From positions 10,510,001-10,574,000 of the forward strand of contig JARDYH010000005.1 of assembly GCA_029215795.1 (NCBI GenBank): a DNA stretch of 64,000 nt. Reading direction: 5' to 3'. Position numbers and translations under genes: made by a program. Numbering within the stretch: position 1 is the stretch's first letter; every line of letters begins with the position of its first letter. Positions 46,195 to 57,566 of the stretch are shown piece after piece. Below the pieces are notes generated by a model. It did no database searches. It saw only the letters and a list, made by a program, of their open reading frames with translations, and was not told the DNA's origin. This DNA comes from Anniella stebbinsi. Lineage: Eukaryota > Chordata > Lepidosauria > Squamata > Anniellidae.

Positions 46195-48817
46195 TTTTTT
46201 TTTTTTTTAATTTCAACATAATACAACATAAAACAACATAAAATACAATACATAACCAACATACCCCCCAGTGCACCCCTCCCCCCAGGAAACCTTCAAT
46301 TATTCACTATCCATCTTTCCAAAATTGTAAAGACTCTTTTGAAGGTATTTGCCCCTTCCCCATTCTTAATACATATTCCAAAAATGGGCTCCATATATCT
46401 CCAAAATCATTCTTACTGGACATTCCCCTCTTTATTTTCATTTTACACGTCAGCTTATCATTAAGTGCCATATCCCATATTTCTTTATACCATTCTTCTA
46501 TAGTATATATCCCTTGCCCTTTCCAATTTTTAGCAATCATTATTCTGTCAGGAGCCAGGAGGTTGTTTATTAATTCTCTCTTATTTATATTCTCATTGCC
46601 TTTATCCCATATTGCTAGTAGAGCCAGCTTTGGGCTTAATTCCAATTTATTCCAATTATTTCACTTATTTCTTTGAACACCCTTTCCCAAATTTTTTGTA
46701 CATATTCACAGCTCCACCACATATGAAAATAAGTTCCAACCTCCTGACATCCCCTCCAACAATTCTTGGACACTTTTTTATCTATCTGATGAAATCTTAC
46801 CGGTGTTAAATACCATCTCCATACTGTCTTATAATAATTCTCCTTAATTCTAATCGACAACAGCTTTAACATTCTTGCATCCCACATCCTCCCCCAGTTA
46901 TGTTCATTAATTTGCTCCTTTACATCATCTTCCCAAATCTTTTTAATAATTTTAAGAGAGTCCTGATAATCATCTTCCTCTATCAATATTTTGTATATCT
47001 CACTAGTCAAACCTTTTTTAATTTTAGCTTCTTCCTTCCTCTTGATTCAATAAAATCTTCAAATCTTGTATTATTTCTACATTTCTTATTTTTCATCTTC
47101 CATTCCTGTGTCCATTTTTCCAATTGTAAACCTTTGAACCAAGCTATCTTTTGTCCTTTTAATAACTCTCTAATTTGCTCCTTATCTATCATTCTTTCCA
47201 TCCAATTCCTTAATTTAATAATTTCCTGATCCTTCAGACTCCCTTCCAACTCTACTTTTAAATTCCTTGGGAAGTTTCTCACTACTACCACTGGGGCGAG
47301 TGGAGAGTCTTCTGGTATTAACTTTACTTTAACTTTCTCCCAGATCTCTAGAATATTTTTCAGCAACGGGTTGTCCAGTCCCCTCAAATCTTTCTTTTGA
47401 ATTTTAATTAAAAAAATATTTTGCAAATTGAAATCTAGTTCTCCTGTTTGCGTTTCTAACCATCCTAAATCTTCCTCCCCTAATATACTATTTATAACAT
47501 ATCTTAACTGATTAGCAATATAATAATTTTTTATATTAGGAAGTCCCAAACCTCCTTTCTTTTGTGTCTTATACCATAACCCTTTATTAATCCTAGCTCT
47601 CTTATCTCCATTGCAATAAGCGTTAATCATATTTTGCCAGCTCTTTAACTCTACTTCCGATATTTTAATCGGAAGCATTCTAAACAAAAAATTAATCTGA
47701 GGTAATATCTTCATTTTAATAACCGCTATTCTACCAAACCAAGAATGTTTTAATTTTCTATATGCCTCTAACTTTTCCCCTACCTGTTTTTTCAAACTCG
47801 CAAAGTTAATTTCCTCTAACCTATCTAAATCTTTTGCAATATTAACTCCTAAATAACGCACTATATTTTTAAGCCTAAGACCTAACTTAACTTTACCCTC
47901 CTCCATCTCCTCCTTGTTATAATTAAATAGCATCATTTCTGACTTCCCCCAATTAACTTGTAAACCGGTAATCTCCCCAAATTCTCTCAAATGCTTCTTA
48001 ACCAACTCCCCGCTCTCCAGGGGATCTTCTAATGTCAGTAATGTATCATCCGCAAACATATTCATTTTAATCTTCTCCTTCCCTCCTATCCCCTTCAATC
48101 TTACATCCTCCCTTATAACATTTGCCAAAATTTCTATCACTATCGCAAATAAGATCAGTGAAAGTGGACATCCTTGTCTAGTTCCTGGAGCTAGTGTAAT
48201 CTGTTGCGTTAACCCATCATTAACCATTGCTTCTGCTTTATTATTTTTATACAGCTGATCAATCACTCCCATAAATTTATCTCCAAGCCCAAATGTTTTT
48301 AAAATTATTTTAAGTGCTGGCCATTCCACGCAATCAAAGGCTTTGAATATATCCAGTGCTAACAAATCTGCTTTTAACTTCCTTTTTTTAATAATATTAA
48401 TTATATTTAAAACTCTTCCAATTAAATTAGGCATTTGCCTTCCTGAAATAAATCCACATTGGTCTTTTCTAATATATTTATATATAAACATACCCATTCT
48501 TTTTGCCATTATTGCAGTAAAAATTTTTGAGTCTTGATTTATTAAAGATATTGGTCTGTAAGATGCTGGATCCGTCAAATCCTTTCCTGGCTTCGGGATT
48601 AATATAATCAAGGAATGATCCCACGATGGTGGGGTCTTTCCTCCTTCTATTATACTGTTAAATAATTTTTTCAATCTTGGTATTAAAATTCCTCTGAAAG
48701 TCTTATAATATTCCGGCCCCAAACCATCCATTCCCGGAGATTTCCCTCCTTTTAATTTATCAATAATTCCTTCTATTTCTTTCTCAGTAACTAATCCTTC
48801 CATATAATCCCTATCCT
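46195..48817 (-). mobile_element. 5'-truncated L1 retrotransposon with 16-bp target duplication
   Basis: The element runs right to left and ends in a poly-A tail (T run at 46195-46208 on plus). It is flanked by CCCTGCAGTCCTGATC at 46179-46194 and 48818-48833. The longest frame, to 47007, encodes an L1 reverse transcriptase: GGKSPGMDGLGPEYYK, YRPISLINQDSKIFTAIMAK, RQGCPLSLILFA, and catalytic FADDTLL. Two frameshifts (near 47008 and 46640) put the C-terminal parts into other frames. The endonuclease and ORF1 are missing through 5' truncation, so it is dead. It lies 2.1 kb upstream of the BCAP31 promoter. Confidence 0.93.
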
Positions 48818-48957
48818 CCCTGCAGTCCTGATCAGGATTAGGCTGGCCCTGCACCTGCCAATTATATTGCCAAATAGTGATCCATTGGGTAATGCGTGTA
48901 GGAGTAGTGAGAGTGCAACACAGCTGTATCTGTGTATATGGGAAAGAATTATAATAT

Positions 48958-49276
48958 TAGGGTAACCAGATAAAATCCAGGTCAGGGTTCATGTAACTTT
49001 AACAGTTGTAGAGAAAAGGGAATTTCAGTCAGTGTCATTTGCATGCAATTAGTCCCTGGTGATATTCCCTCTTCATCACAACAGTTAAAGGTGCAGGCAC
49101 TATACTACAGTGACCATATACAAAAGAAGGCAGGGCCCCTGCAACTTTAACTGTTGTGATGAAGAGGGAATTCCACCAGGAACTAATTGCATACAAATGT
49201 CTCTGGCTGAAATCCCTTTTCTCTACAACTGTTAAAGTTACATGAGCCCTGACCTGGATTTTATCTGGTCAGCCTA
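48958..49276. mobile_element. 319-bp near-perfect palindromic transposon
   Basis: The terminal 30 bases (TAGGGTAACCAGATAAAATC... and its mirror ending ...TCTGGTCAGCCTA) match at about 27 of 30. Internal words such as TTTAACAGTTGT and GTGATGAAGAGGGAATT are mirrored around a centre near 49117. It is hAT-like in its ends, but no clear target duplication was found. Confidence 0.8.
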
Positions 49277-50079
49277 GCTAACTTGAGTGTAAGCACACAG
49301 GGCCCCTATTCAGACAGGGATCCTGGTGGTTCAAGAGGGGGATGTAAGCTTCTGCCTTCCTGTTCTTGCCCTGCAATAACACTCCCCCAGGAGCAGGGCG
49401 GGGGCAGGGGGTAGAAAAGGAAAAGTCTGCATTGGAATCATGGAATTGGACTGAGGCTGCAATTCTATACACTCTTACCTGGGAGAAGGTCCCACCCGGT
49501 CAATAGGGCTTATATCTCTGAATGCACTGTTAGCTGTACTTTCTCAGTCTCCCTCTCCCAATTTTTTTTTTAATTTTTAAAATCTAATTCCCACAAAATG
49601 CAGATTTCCACCCCTGGCCCAGAGACTTGAATTTTAAAGACCAAGAAGCTCCTATTTTTGTTTCTACATTTTTGGTTGGGGAGAACATGGAGCTGACCAA
49701 CCACAGCTATGCTAAAGTCCCAGCCTTCTCCACCACCTCCTGGGAGCAGCAGTTACTTTTACCCTACTAACGAAAGGGGTGGAGTGAGGAGGGAGAGCAT
49801 GGTGCCAAAACAAAAAACCTAGAAAGTTTCGCCTACAAACAAATCGACAGCCTACTCTACTCTGTAAAAAGGGGCAAGCAACGCAAAGAAACATATTAGA
49901 GATTTGGGAGTTAGAACGGCTCCTCCTCTCTTGACCCACATTTGGCAGACCAAGAAGTGAATTGCAATGGTTTTTTTTATCCTAAATTCATGCCTCTTTT
50001 TCCTATCTCTATGGTTTCTGGTCCACTGTCAGAACCGAAAGGCTGCGTGTGTGTGTGTTTTTTAAAGCCTAGAGAGGTC

Positions 50080-50500
50080 GCCGGAAGTGATGGCATGACG
50101 ACTACCGGAAAGGAAGGAACGAAAGAAGGGAACAGTTTCACTCATAAGCTTATAAAGTCTGACTATAAGCCTATATTTCTACACCTTGGATAGGGGGGGA
50201 AAGTGTAATTGTGTTTATAGCTTTACTAGGTCCTTATTGATACTTCCGGTATTAAACTGAACTGACTACTACTCGAATTGGCAATAGGATTTGCACTGGA
50301 AAACTTTCAATTCCGTTCTGTTGTTTCAGATTTTGTGTTAGTCTAACTTTTTTTTATCTCTATGGGAACAAATAGTGTGCCGCCATGACACGACGGAAAA
50401 CGTCGGTTGCCACGGCAACGCCAAAGAGCAGCGGACTTTATGGCTTTCGTGAGACTTCCGGTTCCCGTTTGCGGGTGATTGAATTTCCCACGTGAAGATC
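50080..50500. promoter_or_regulatory. Promoter-like cluster: ETS sites, RFX X-box, E-box
   Basis: CCGGAAGTG (50081-50089), ACCGGAA (50104-50110), ACTTCCGG (50243-50250 region), a perfect RFX X-box GTTGCCACGGCAAC (50406-50419), ACTTCCGGTT (50454-50463) and CACGTG (50489-50494) occur within 420 bp of otherwise AT-rich, CpG-poor DNA. Such combinations are typical of promoters of ciliary and housekeeping genes. No repeat family is recognised here. A 36-codon frame with a good Kozak context (GCCGCCATGA) spans 50385-50495, but it overlaps the X-box and matches nothing I know. Confidence 0.5.
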
Positions 50501-51026
50501 AAGAAAGGCAGAAATGCTGGCCTCAGTTCCCTAACTCCCTTTTCCTGCTGAAACACCACCACCCCTTATAGCTTTCATCTAACATCCGAAGAGCAGGCAG
50601 GCTTCTCCAAGTGAGAAGCAGAGAGTAGAAGGCATAATTATGTCAAAGCAATGCAGTGAAAAGGAAATTCTAACTCTGCACTGTTTTGTTTAAATATTTG
50701 TTTAAATACTAGGTACTTCCACCACTACTCTCCCCTACATGTGTGGAGGATTTTAATAGGATCTGGATGCGTTTTCGAGGAGTGGGAGAGAGAGGCAGGT
50801 GTGCTGCTACACCTGGTGGGCAATACAAACAGTGGTGCCACGTTACCTACCTGCATGATAGCAATCAACCCCTTTGTGTTTAGGCTCCTCAACACCAGTT
50901 GTAGTTGATTCCACAGTGAGTGGGTGTGTAGCACCTCCCCTTGGGCTTCCTAACAGCAAAGCTTCGAGCCCCTCATGTTGTAGCACCAGCAGTACTGATA
51001 CAGCTGCTGCCTTCAATCACGTGGGG

Positions 51027-51177
51027 CTGCCCTTGAAGACGACTCAGAAGTTACAGCTAGTGCAAATTGCAGCAGCTAGGCGGCTGACAGGTAGATATAA
51101 CACCGTTCTTAAAGGAATTGCACTAAATGGCTTGGGACCTCGATACTTGAGGGAGCGCCTCTCCCTATATATGCCTG
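51027..51177 (+). mobile_element. L2 fragment left of the provirus
   Basis: The translation contains GLPLKTTQKLQLVQIAAARRLTG and GLGPRYLRERLSLYMP, the C-terminal part of L2-type reverse transcriptase proteins. It breaks off at the provirus and resumes at 58689. The provirus therefore inserted into an existing L2. Confidence 0.8.
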
Positions 51178-51866
51178 TGTTGTATAAATCTGAACAGATC
51201 TATGATTTTCACCACAAAACATGTCCATTTCCCCTGACACGTATCTTACACGCATCCTACATGTGTTCGCTGACATGCACACCCAAACCGTCCACACACG
51301 GCACCCCAAAGGCCCATTCCCCTCTGCCTGTCCATTGTATCCATTTCTGCAAAAGTCAAGCTGCTTGCAAGTGATTTGGTGGCACAAGAACTAGGAGCTT
51401 GTCAATATTGCCAATGTTCCTTCTTCTCCAGGTCAGACTCCATTGTAACCAGGAGTGACTCATCCAGATGTGACCTTGGCACACCTGGAGAGACAAAATG
51501 ACCATATAAGGGAATGCTAGAAGTAGAGGGACGTTGCAAAGCATCTCTGGGTACAAGTAAAATAGCACATGGCAATGCAATGCCACGTCTGGCCACTACT
51601 CGGGTCTACTCGAGAGTAGCTGTAGCCGGAAATGATGTTTTTTGGGGCTGTAAACCAATGGGATGAGGGCTAATGTCATGTGACATCTGATGTATAAAAG
51701 TACTTGTTTGGGCCTTGGCGGGTGTGACTCTGGAAAGCAGCGTTAGCGTCCAGAGGTCACCTATTCTGCGCAGAATAAAATTAGTTTCCAAAGCTTCAGG
51801 AGGTCTTTCGTCAAGTGTTTCATATCTGGACTTTGGACACTTGGGAATAGCATAATTTATGCAACA
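51178..51866 (+). repeat. 5' LTR of the provirus
   Basis: It begins TGTTG and ends CAACA, the usual TG...CA ends with a short inverted repeat. Promoter elements are a CCAAT-like ACCAAT near 51652 and a TATA box (TATAAAAG) at 51693-51700. A polyadenylation signal AATAAA is at 51774-51779. Compared with the 3' LTR, single-base differences are visible near 51242, 51325, 51494, 51502 and 51610. Confidence 0.95.
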
Positions 51867-51868
51867 GC

Positions 51869-51886
51869 TGGCGACCGCGGCAGGAC
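51869..51886 (+). other. Primer binding site, tRNA-Arg type
   Basis: Two bases after the 5' LTR comes TGGCGACCGCGGCAGGAC. The leading TGG pairs with tRNA CCA ends. The rest fits the 3' acceptor/T-arm of arginine tRNAs, whose 3' ends read ...GGTCGCCA. The position is certain. The tRNA assignment is from memory of tRNA-Arg ends and should be checked against the host tRNA set. Confidence 0.75.
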
Positions 51887-52802
51887 CCTGGCGACCCGTG
51901 GACTGGAAAGAGGACTGCTACCTCCGGGGAGAAAAACAGGCGCCTTGGATGGGAATTTCCCCTCCACTCCTCGGAGCTCAGGTCTCTGGCCAGGGTCACG
52001 GCTAAACAGGGTACCAGAAAACCGAAAGACCCAGAGGCTGCGGAATTTAGGTAGGGGCGTCGGTGTTCCGTTTGCTCCCCACCCGTCCTCTGATACACGG
52101 TACGTTTTCAGCTCATCTTTTCTAGGCTGCACTTTTGGGGGGCTCCCTTTAGCGCTAAGGCTAGTTCCCATTTGGGCAGAGGAGCAGCGTAAAAGACTGT
52201 TCTAATCTGCCAAGGTGTGTGTGTGTGTTAAGTAGGAAGATGGGGGTTAAGCGTACCACTCAGAAGGAGGAGACCCCCCTTGACTGTGTATTGCGCAACT
52301 ACAAGTCATTTTTGTGGGGGTGGGGGAGATTTGAAAAAGGGAGACTTGATCAAGTATTGTAATTTTGTTTGGACGTCTTTTGTGGGATGTGTGTGGCCAA
52401 AAGGGGAAACTTGGGATCTGAAAATGGTGAGAAATGCGCATGACTATGTTATTGGAATGAAGATGTGGGATCAATTGCCTTACATTGATACATAGCTGGG
52501 AGCAGTTTAAAAGTAGACCCCAGTGTGGGAAAGAGAGATTCCTCCCTCCTTGAGAAAGGAGGGAAGTTCAAAAGCTATTGTATATTTTTTGTATTTTTAT
52601 ATGAATCAAATGAAAAGAGTAGAGTTTTAAAATATAGCTTTTCTCATTTGAAGCCTTTTGTTTCTCATGCGTTTTAAATCCATAAGAAATGGAACACCAA
52701 AAATAAAAGTTATACAAAATGAGGCTTCAGAAGAGTAAAGAAAATGCAGGCAGATTGATAGAGTTAGAAAAGGCACTGTATTTAAGAGAGCTGAATACGT
52801 AG

Positions 52803-53034
52803 CCAGTACAGCCAGTGTAGCATAGTAGTTAGAGTGTTAGACTGAGACTTGGAAGATCCAGGTTCAAGCACCAGTCAACCATGAAACCTACTGGTTGACT
52901 TTGGGCCATTAACTGACTCTCAGCCTTACCTACCTCTCAAGGTTGTTGTGAGGATAGTGTGGAGAGGAGGAGGATCATGTGTGCCACCTTGGTCTCCTGA
53001 GGAGGGGGGGATGGATATACATGTAACAAATAAA
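52803..53034 (+). mobile_element. tRNA-derived squamate SINE inside the proviral leader
   Basis: It starts with a tRNA-like head (GTAGTTAGAGTGTTAGACT) and a box-B-like GGTTCAAGCACC near 52861. The body reads AGCCATGAAAC-like, TTGGGCCATTAAC and CAAGGTTGTTGTGAGGATA, and the tail ends in AACAAATAAA. The same family occurs in reverse at 45040-45150. It lies in the 1.9 kb between the primer site and gag, and so was carried by or inserted into the provirus. Confidence 0.75.
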
Positions 53035-53793
53035 AGGTTTAGACCTGGGACAGGTTTCTAGCTGCAAAAGCTGTAAAAGAAGGCTTGGAATCCTGCTCCA
53101 CGGGCACAGGGGGTTTACACCACTATTTGGGGTTTATGACAAGTAATATTATTTTAAGCTGTTTTAAAATATAAAAACTGCCGCTCTGATGTCTGATTCT
53201 TTTCAATGAGAATAAGAGATATTTGCAAGCAAACAACTTAAGTTGAACTCGCCCCTTTTCCTTCCCCCCCCCCCCCACTTCTTCCTTCCTCCCTCTGGCT
53301 CTGTTGCCAGCAACAAAAGCCAGTACTTAAAAGAGGTAATTATTACCTACTGGACTCTTTATGTACTTAAAGGAATCCTTTTGTTCCTGAGAAGTATCGG
53401 CTCTGCCTTGAGGCAATGGGCCATCAGCACAGAGATAGACAGAAAGAATAGCCACAGCTGTCCTGGCCTGTTCTTTTTTTGTTTAGGCAGGGAGGAGGAA
53501 AAGGGCAAGAAATATTTGAAATGTGCCAAGGGCGGTGTCCCATGGAAATGAACGGGGTTACGTTTGGGCAGTTGTAGAGATTTGTAGCGTGTGGCTTTTT
53601 GAATTCTGTATAAGAACCCTGATCAACATTTGGGTGACTGCATGGGGATTTTTTGTCTGCTTTTGGGTCAGATAAGCCTCACTTTGCAAAGGGATTAATA
53701 AACTGGAGTTTAGAAAATTGAATGTTAGAATGCACAAAATAAAGAAAATGACCACCCATTTTGCATGACTTGGGTTTGAGGGAGAGATAGGAA

Positions 53794-54733
53794 GTGATGC
53801 CCCCGCCTTACACCCCAAATCCTGCCCAGGTGCCCCTTCTGCCACAACGATCCGTGGCACAAGCCCCCCCTCCTCCTCGGGTACCCAGACCAGCAACCGC
53901 AGGCAAGTCCTTACACCCCAAACATCCTGGCAAAAGTCACAAGGAGGGGGGCTCTGATCCCCCTCTAGTGGGCTAGTGAGCCATGTGGCAGCAGTCCAGA
54001 CGGCTTTAAACCCAAGATGGCAAGAAGCAAGCTGCAGTGCCCCCAGTAGTTAGATCTTGCTAAGAGACAAGGGCGTGTGTGAGGAAGCCTTGCCACACCA
54101 AGCACAACTAACCCATTGCTAGCTTCAGAGATTGGCATCCATAGACTCCATAATGAGCAGTTGGGAATGAATAGCCAAGAGGATGCCCTGGTTATAGCAA
54201 AGGTCCTGCAGGAAGCTAGCAATGCTCTAGAAAAGCTGCATGGAGCCAAAGAATTCTCTCCCCGGCACCTCCGCTCGCAGGAAGCAGCAACCAAAAGAGA
54301 GTTTGGAGAAAAGAAACCGGACCCAAGTGTTCCAACAGCAACATTGGCTGTGCCACGCAGCATTCCAAACTGAGAACCACATACCCTAGATGGCAGAGCA
54401 AACCTAGAACGCTACCACAGGCTGATTTTACATGGAATGGCTGCTTCAGTGCACAAAGTGGTGGATCAAACCAAAGTCTACCAACTCAAGCAAGAACCGA
54501 GTGACAATCCTGCTGCCTTTTTAGAATGCCTGATAGAGAGACTTAAGAAGCATTCTGACCTAAATCCAGAGGCACGAGCAACCCAGCCAACTTACAGCTG
54601 CCGGGAACAGCACGAAGAAAAGAAACAAGACCACAAGGCAAAGCAACAAATAGCACTACTGGCAATGGCAATTAAAAGACGGGTGAGAAAACTGACAGAG
54701 GGGGGAAGAAACCAAGGCCCCCTGGACGACTGA
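53794..54733 (+). pseudogene. gag remnant of the provirus
   Basis: Three broken open segments follow one another. 53794-53976 is proline-rich and contains PPPY, the late-domain motif that recruits NEDD4-type ligases in retroviral Gag. 54116-54373 looks like part of capsid. 54437-54733 contains KQEPSDNPAAFLECL, which resembles the C-terminal capsid region of gammaretroviruses, followed by a charged stretch. Frames differ and stops separate the segments. No CCHC zinc knuckle was found. Confidence 0.7.
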
Positions 54734-54940
54734 AAGAAGGCAAAGGAGTAGAAAGAGAGAAGAGCCAGAGTGTTGGTTCCTCCAGTGATAGAGAAGAAGC
54801 ATGTTGAAGGTGGCCCGGATCCCCTATGCTCACCACTGAATTGCTGGCTGCAATTGAAGAGAAATTGTGGCTGAAAGAATCCAGGGACTGATTGCCCCAG
54901 GTGAAGGAAGAGGACATGAATAGAGAGAAAAGAAGGTTGA

Positions 54941-54941
54941 T

Positions 54942-54980
<39 letters not shown>

Positions 54981-54983
54981 AAA
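54941..54983 (+). repeat. (GAAA)n microsatellite inside the provirus
   Basis: About ten GAAA units lie between the gag remnant and the protease remnant. Confidence 0.92.
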
Positions 54984-54992
54984 GCGTTTCAT

Positions 54993-55382
54993 GTGTTCAG
55001 CACATATCCCCTCATCACAAAGGTGGGGATAGCAAAGCTGAAACATGAATTCTTGGTGTCAGGAAAGTGCCCAGTCGCCTTGCTTGGTTGTGATCTGCTA
55101 GCAAAATTGCAAGCGCAAATCTACTTAGAAAGAAAAATGATAATAGAGTCACCCAAACAGCAAAGCTCTAACCATCAGATGACCATTTTTGAGAAAAGTG
55201 CTGAACAGAGGGGGGAAAAAAAGGATTATGCTTTGAGTAATTTCTTAGAGCAAGTGCCGCCCGAAGCTTGGGCTGGAAGTGGACCTGCTCAAGCAAAGAA
55301 TACAACACCAGTGAAAATACAAGTGAAGCCAGGAGATCTGCTATTGGAAATGGACACCAATCATGGAGAAGGCTTTCCTTGA
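54993..55382 (+). pseudogene. protease end and RT N-terminus remnant
   Basis: The segment CPVALLGCDLLAKLQAQIYL corresponds to the C-terminal end of a retroviral protease, where LLGRDLL is typical. It is followed by FLEQVPPEAWAGSGPAQA, the usual start of reverse transcriptase. The protease DTG active-site region is not visible. The frame continues about 100 bp and then jumps to the RNase H region, so the fingers and palm with the Y-x-D-D site are absent. A (GAAA)n tract precedes it at 54941-54983. Confidence 0.75.
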
Positions 55383-55423
55383 ATAGAAGAAGGCTTTGAT
55401 GTCACCTCCAGAAAGGCATAGCG

Positions 55424-55968
55424 TTGGGAGTGCTGACTCAAAGAATGGGAGGAGACGTCGAGGTACATGTCCCACATGATGCTGCCCAAATTTTAGGCAC
55501 AGTTGGAGAGAAACCTCTGAATCCCAGCAGACAGTCCCGCTATGAAATAGCTCTGCTAGGGACACCGGGACTGACCTTCAAACTCAGCAACATCCTGAAC
55601 CCAGCAACCCTCATGCCAGTAGAAGGAACGATAGAACATGACTATGTGGAAGTCTTAGAGCAAGTGACAATCGCACGACCAGACCTGTCAGATGTGCCTC
55701 AGGATGATGCGGAAGTAGAGATGTTCGTGGACGGATCCAGTCGTGTCATAAGAGGCAAGTGATACATGGGTTGTGCTGTAGTAGTCCTGAAAGGAGAGAC
55801 TTTAAAGAAAGACTTCCAACCAGCTGGTCAGTGCAAGCTGCAGAGTTTACAGCACTTGCAAAAGCCCTAGAACATGCAGAGGGCATGAGATGCTATAGAG
55901 AGAGAGAGGCTTCATCAGGACAGAAGATCGCCAATGGACCACAGATTGAAAGACTGCTGGAAGCATGA
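55424..55968 (+). pseudogene. RT connection and RNase H remnant
   Basis: The first frame (55424-55762) reads through NPATLMPVEG and RPDLSDVPQDDAEVEMFVDGSS. It carries the first RNase H catalytic Asp (codon near 55729). A stop and frame change follow. The second segment contains AAEFTALAKALEHAEG, the region of the catalytic Glu. The two parts lie in different frames, so no active RNase H can be made. Confidence 0.78.
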
Positions 55969-56049
55969 AAGAAGCCACTTCGAGTATCAGTGATGCATGT
56001 CCATGCACATAGAAAAAGTAGCTGTCCAGAAGAACGAAAAGAGAACTAG

Positions 56050-57240
56050 TTGGCAGATGAAGCATCAAAAGAGGCAGCTATAGAGGGACCAGAGCCAGAA
56101 CCAGCAACTGAATCTTCTACCAGTAAAGAGACAACACCAGTTTACTCACCAAAAGAAGAAACGGCCGCCAAAGAGTGCCAAGCAACAAAGACTTCAGAAA
56201 GATGGTGGGTTCTTCCAGGAGGAAAAGTAGTGTTGCCAAGACCTCTGTTGATCCAGCTAGTACTAGCCTTACACCAAAGCACTCACCTGGAAGGGAGTGC
56301 TCTGGGGGGACTTAATGACACGGGAAGTGGTGGCACCAGGACTGTATGTTGAAATGCATAGAGCTGCGGCAAATTGCCCCACTTGTCAGAAAACCAACCC
56401 AAAGGGACACTCTCATCCCCAACCTACAGGTGGCCGGCCATGGACCTTCTACCCATTTCAAAGACTTCAAATTGACTTTGCTGAGCTGATGCCAACCCTC
56501 GGGTACAAATACTTGCTAGCAATTGTAGGCCAGCTCGCGGGGTGGGTGGGAGCATTTGCACAAAGAAGGCCACGGCACAGGCCACAGCCAAAGTCCTCTT
56601 GAAAGAAATCATTCCCTGTTTCCTGGTGCCTGAGGTGATAGAGTCTGATCAAAGATCACACTTTATTGCACAGGTAGTTCGTGAAGTGTTGATAGCCCTG
56701 GGAATAGAATAGGTTCTCCACTCGCCCTGGAGACCACAAGCCAGTGGCCAAGTAGAAAAGATGAACAAGACTCTAAAAACAGCCTTAACGAAACTAGCTA
56801 TAGAGACAGAGTTGAAGAAGCCACAAGCATTGCCTCTTGCCCTTACGCGAATCAGGTGCACCCCAAGGGGTAGGTCTAAATTGTCACCTTTTGAAACTGT
56901 ATATGAGAGGCCGCCCCGCATACTGCCTCTGACCGTAGCTGAAAATGTGAATTTAGAGATAAGTTGTCAGGAGATACAAGAGCATGTAATTGCCTTTCAG
57001 TCCGTTTTATCCACTTTGCATAGATATGTGGTGCCTTTCCAAAGACTGCCCTTGGACGTGCCTGCGCACCCATTCAATCCAGGCGATTGGGTCCTAATTC
57101 GAACTTGGAAAGACGAGCCTCTTGCTGAGAAATGAAGAGGGATGTACCAAGTTTTGCTGATTTCCAGCTCTGTTGTTAAAGTTGCTGGAAGAAAGAGGTG
57201 GACCCATTACACATGTGTCAAGAGAGTTCCACCAACAATC
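56050..57240 (+). pseudogene. integrase remnant
   Basis: The order of integrase parts is kept across frame breaks: zinc-binding CPTCQKTNP (56373-56399), catalytic-core LQIDFAELMP (first Asp, near 56470), IESDQRSHFIAQ (second Asp, near 56648), and GQVEKMNKTLK (catalytic Glu, near 56755). After these come SPFETVYERPPR and a C-terminal GDWVLIRTW. The residue after SDQ is Arg where Gly is usual. There are in-frame stops near 56710 and 57133. It is inactive. Confidence 0.82.
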
Positions 57241-57365
57241 CAGGCTGACACAGCACCAGAAGAGCAGAAGTAGTTGGTGAAGAAAAGTGATTTGGACCCA
57301 AAGCTGTTGTTCAAGCAAAAGCCATGAACTTGTTATAGTTTCTATGTCACTCGGGAGGAGGGATT

Positions 57366-57566
57366 TTGGTTTGGATCTCCCTCGGAGAAGCTCTGAATGA
57401 GAACCAGTTTGTGAAACTTATTGTATACCTCACAAAAATCTGGACCAACAACACCTGTTTGGCCTGCGGAATGGCTCCTTTGTCACACAAAGGAGGGCTA
57501 CCTTTTGTGGCCCACCCCATCAACTTGACTGCCTTGAAGAAGAATGAAACTGACCCATACTCCTAA
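57366..57566 (+). pseudogene. possible env scrap
   Basis: A 66-codon open stretch contains N-x-T/S glycosylation-like sites and paired cysteines (TNNTCLACGM), and lies where env should begin. No surface/transmembrane cleavage site, immunosuppressive region or membrane anchor is found before the 3' LTR. Most of env is therefore deleted. The identification rests mainly on position. Confidence 0.4.

Noticed and set aside
50385..50495. A 36-codon frame with strong Kozak context as a small protein gene.
   Set aside because: No family resemblance. It overlaps a perfect X-box and ETS site and has no clear splice donor, so it is kept only as part of the regulatory finding.
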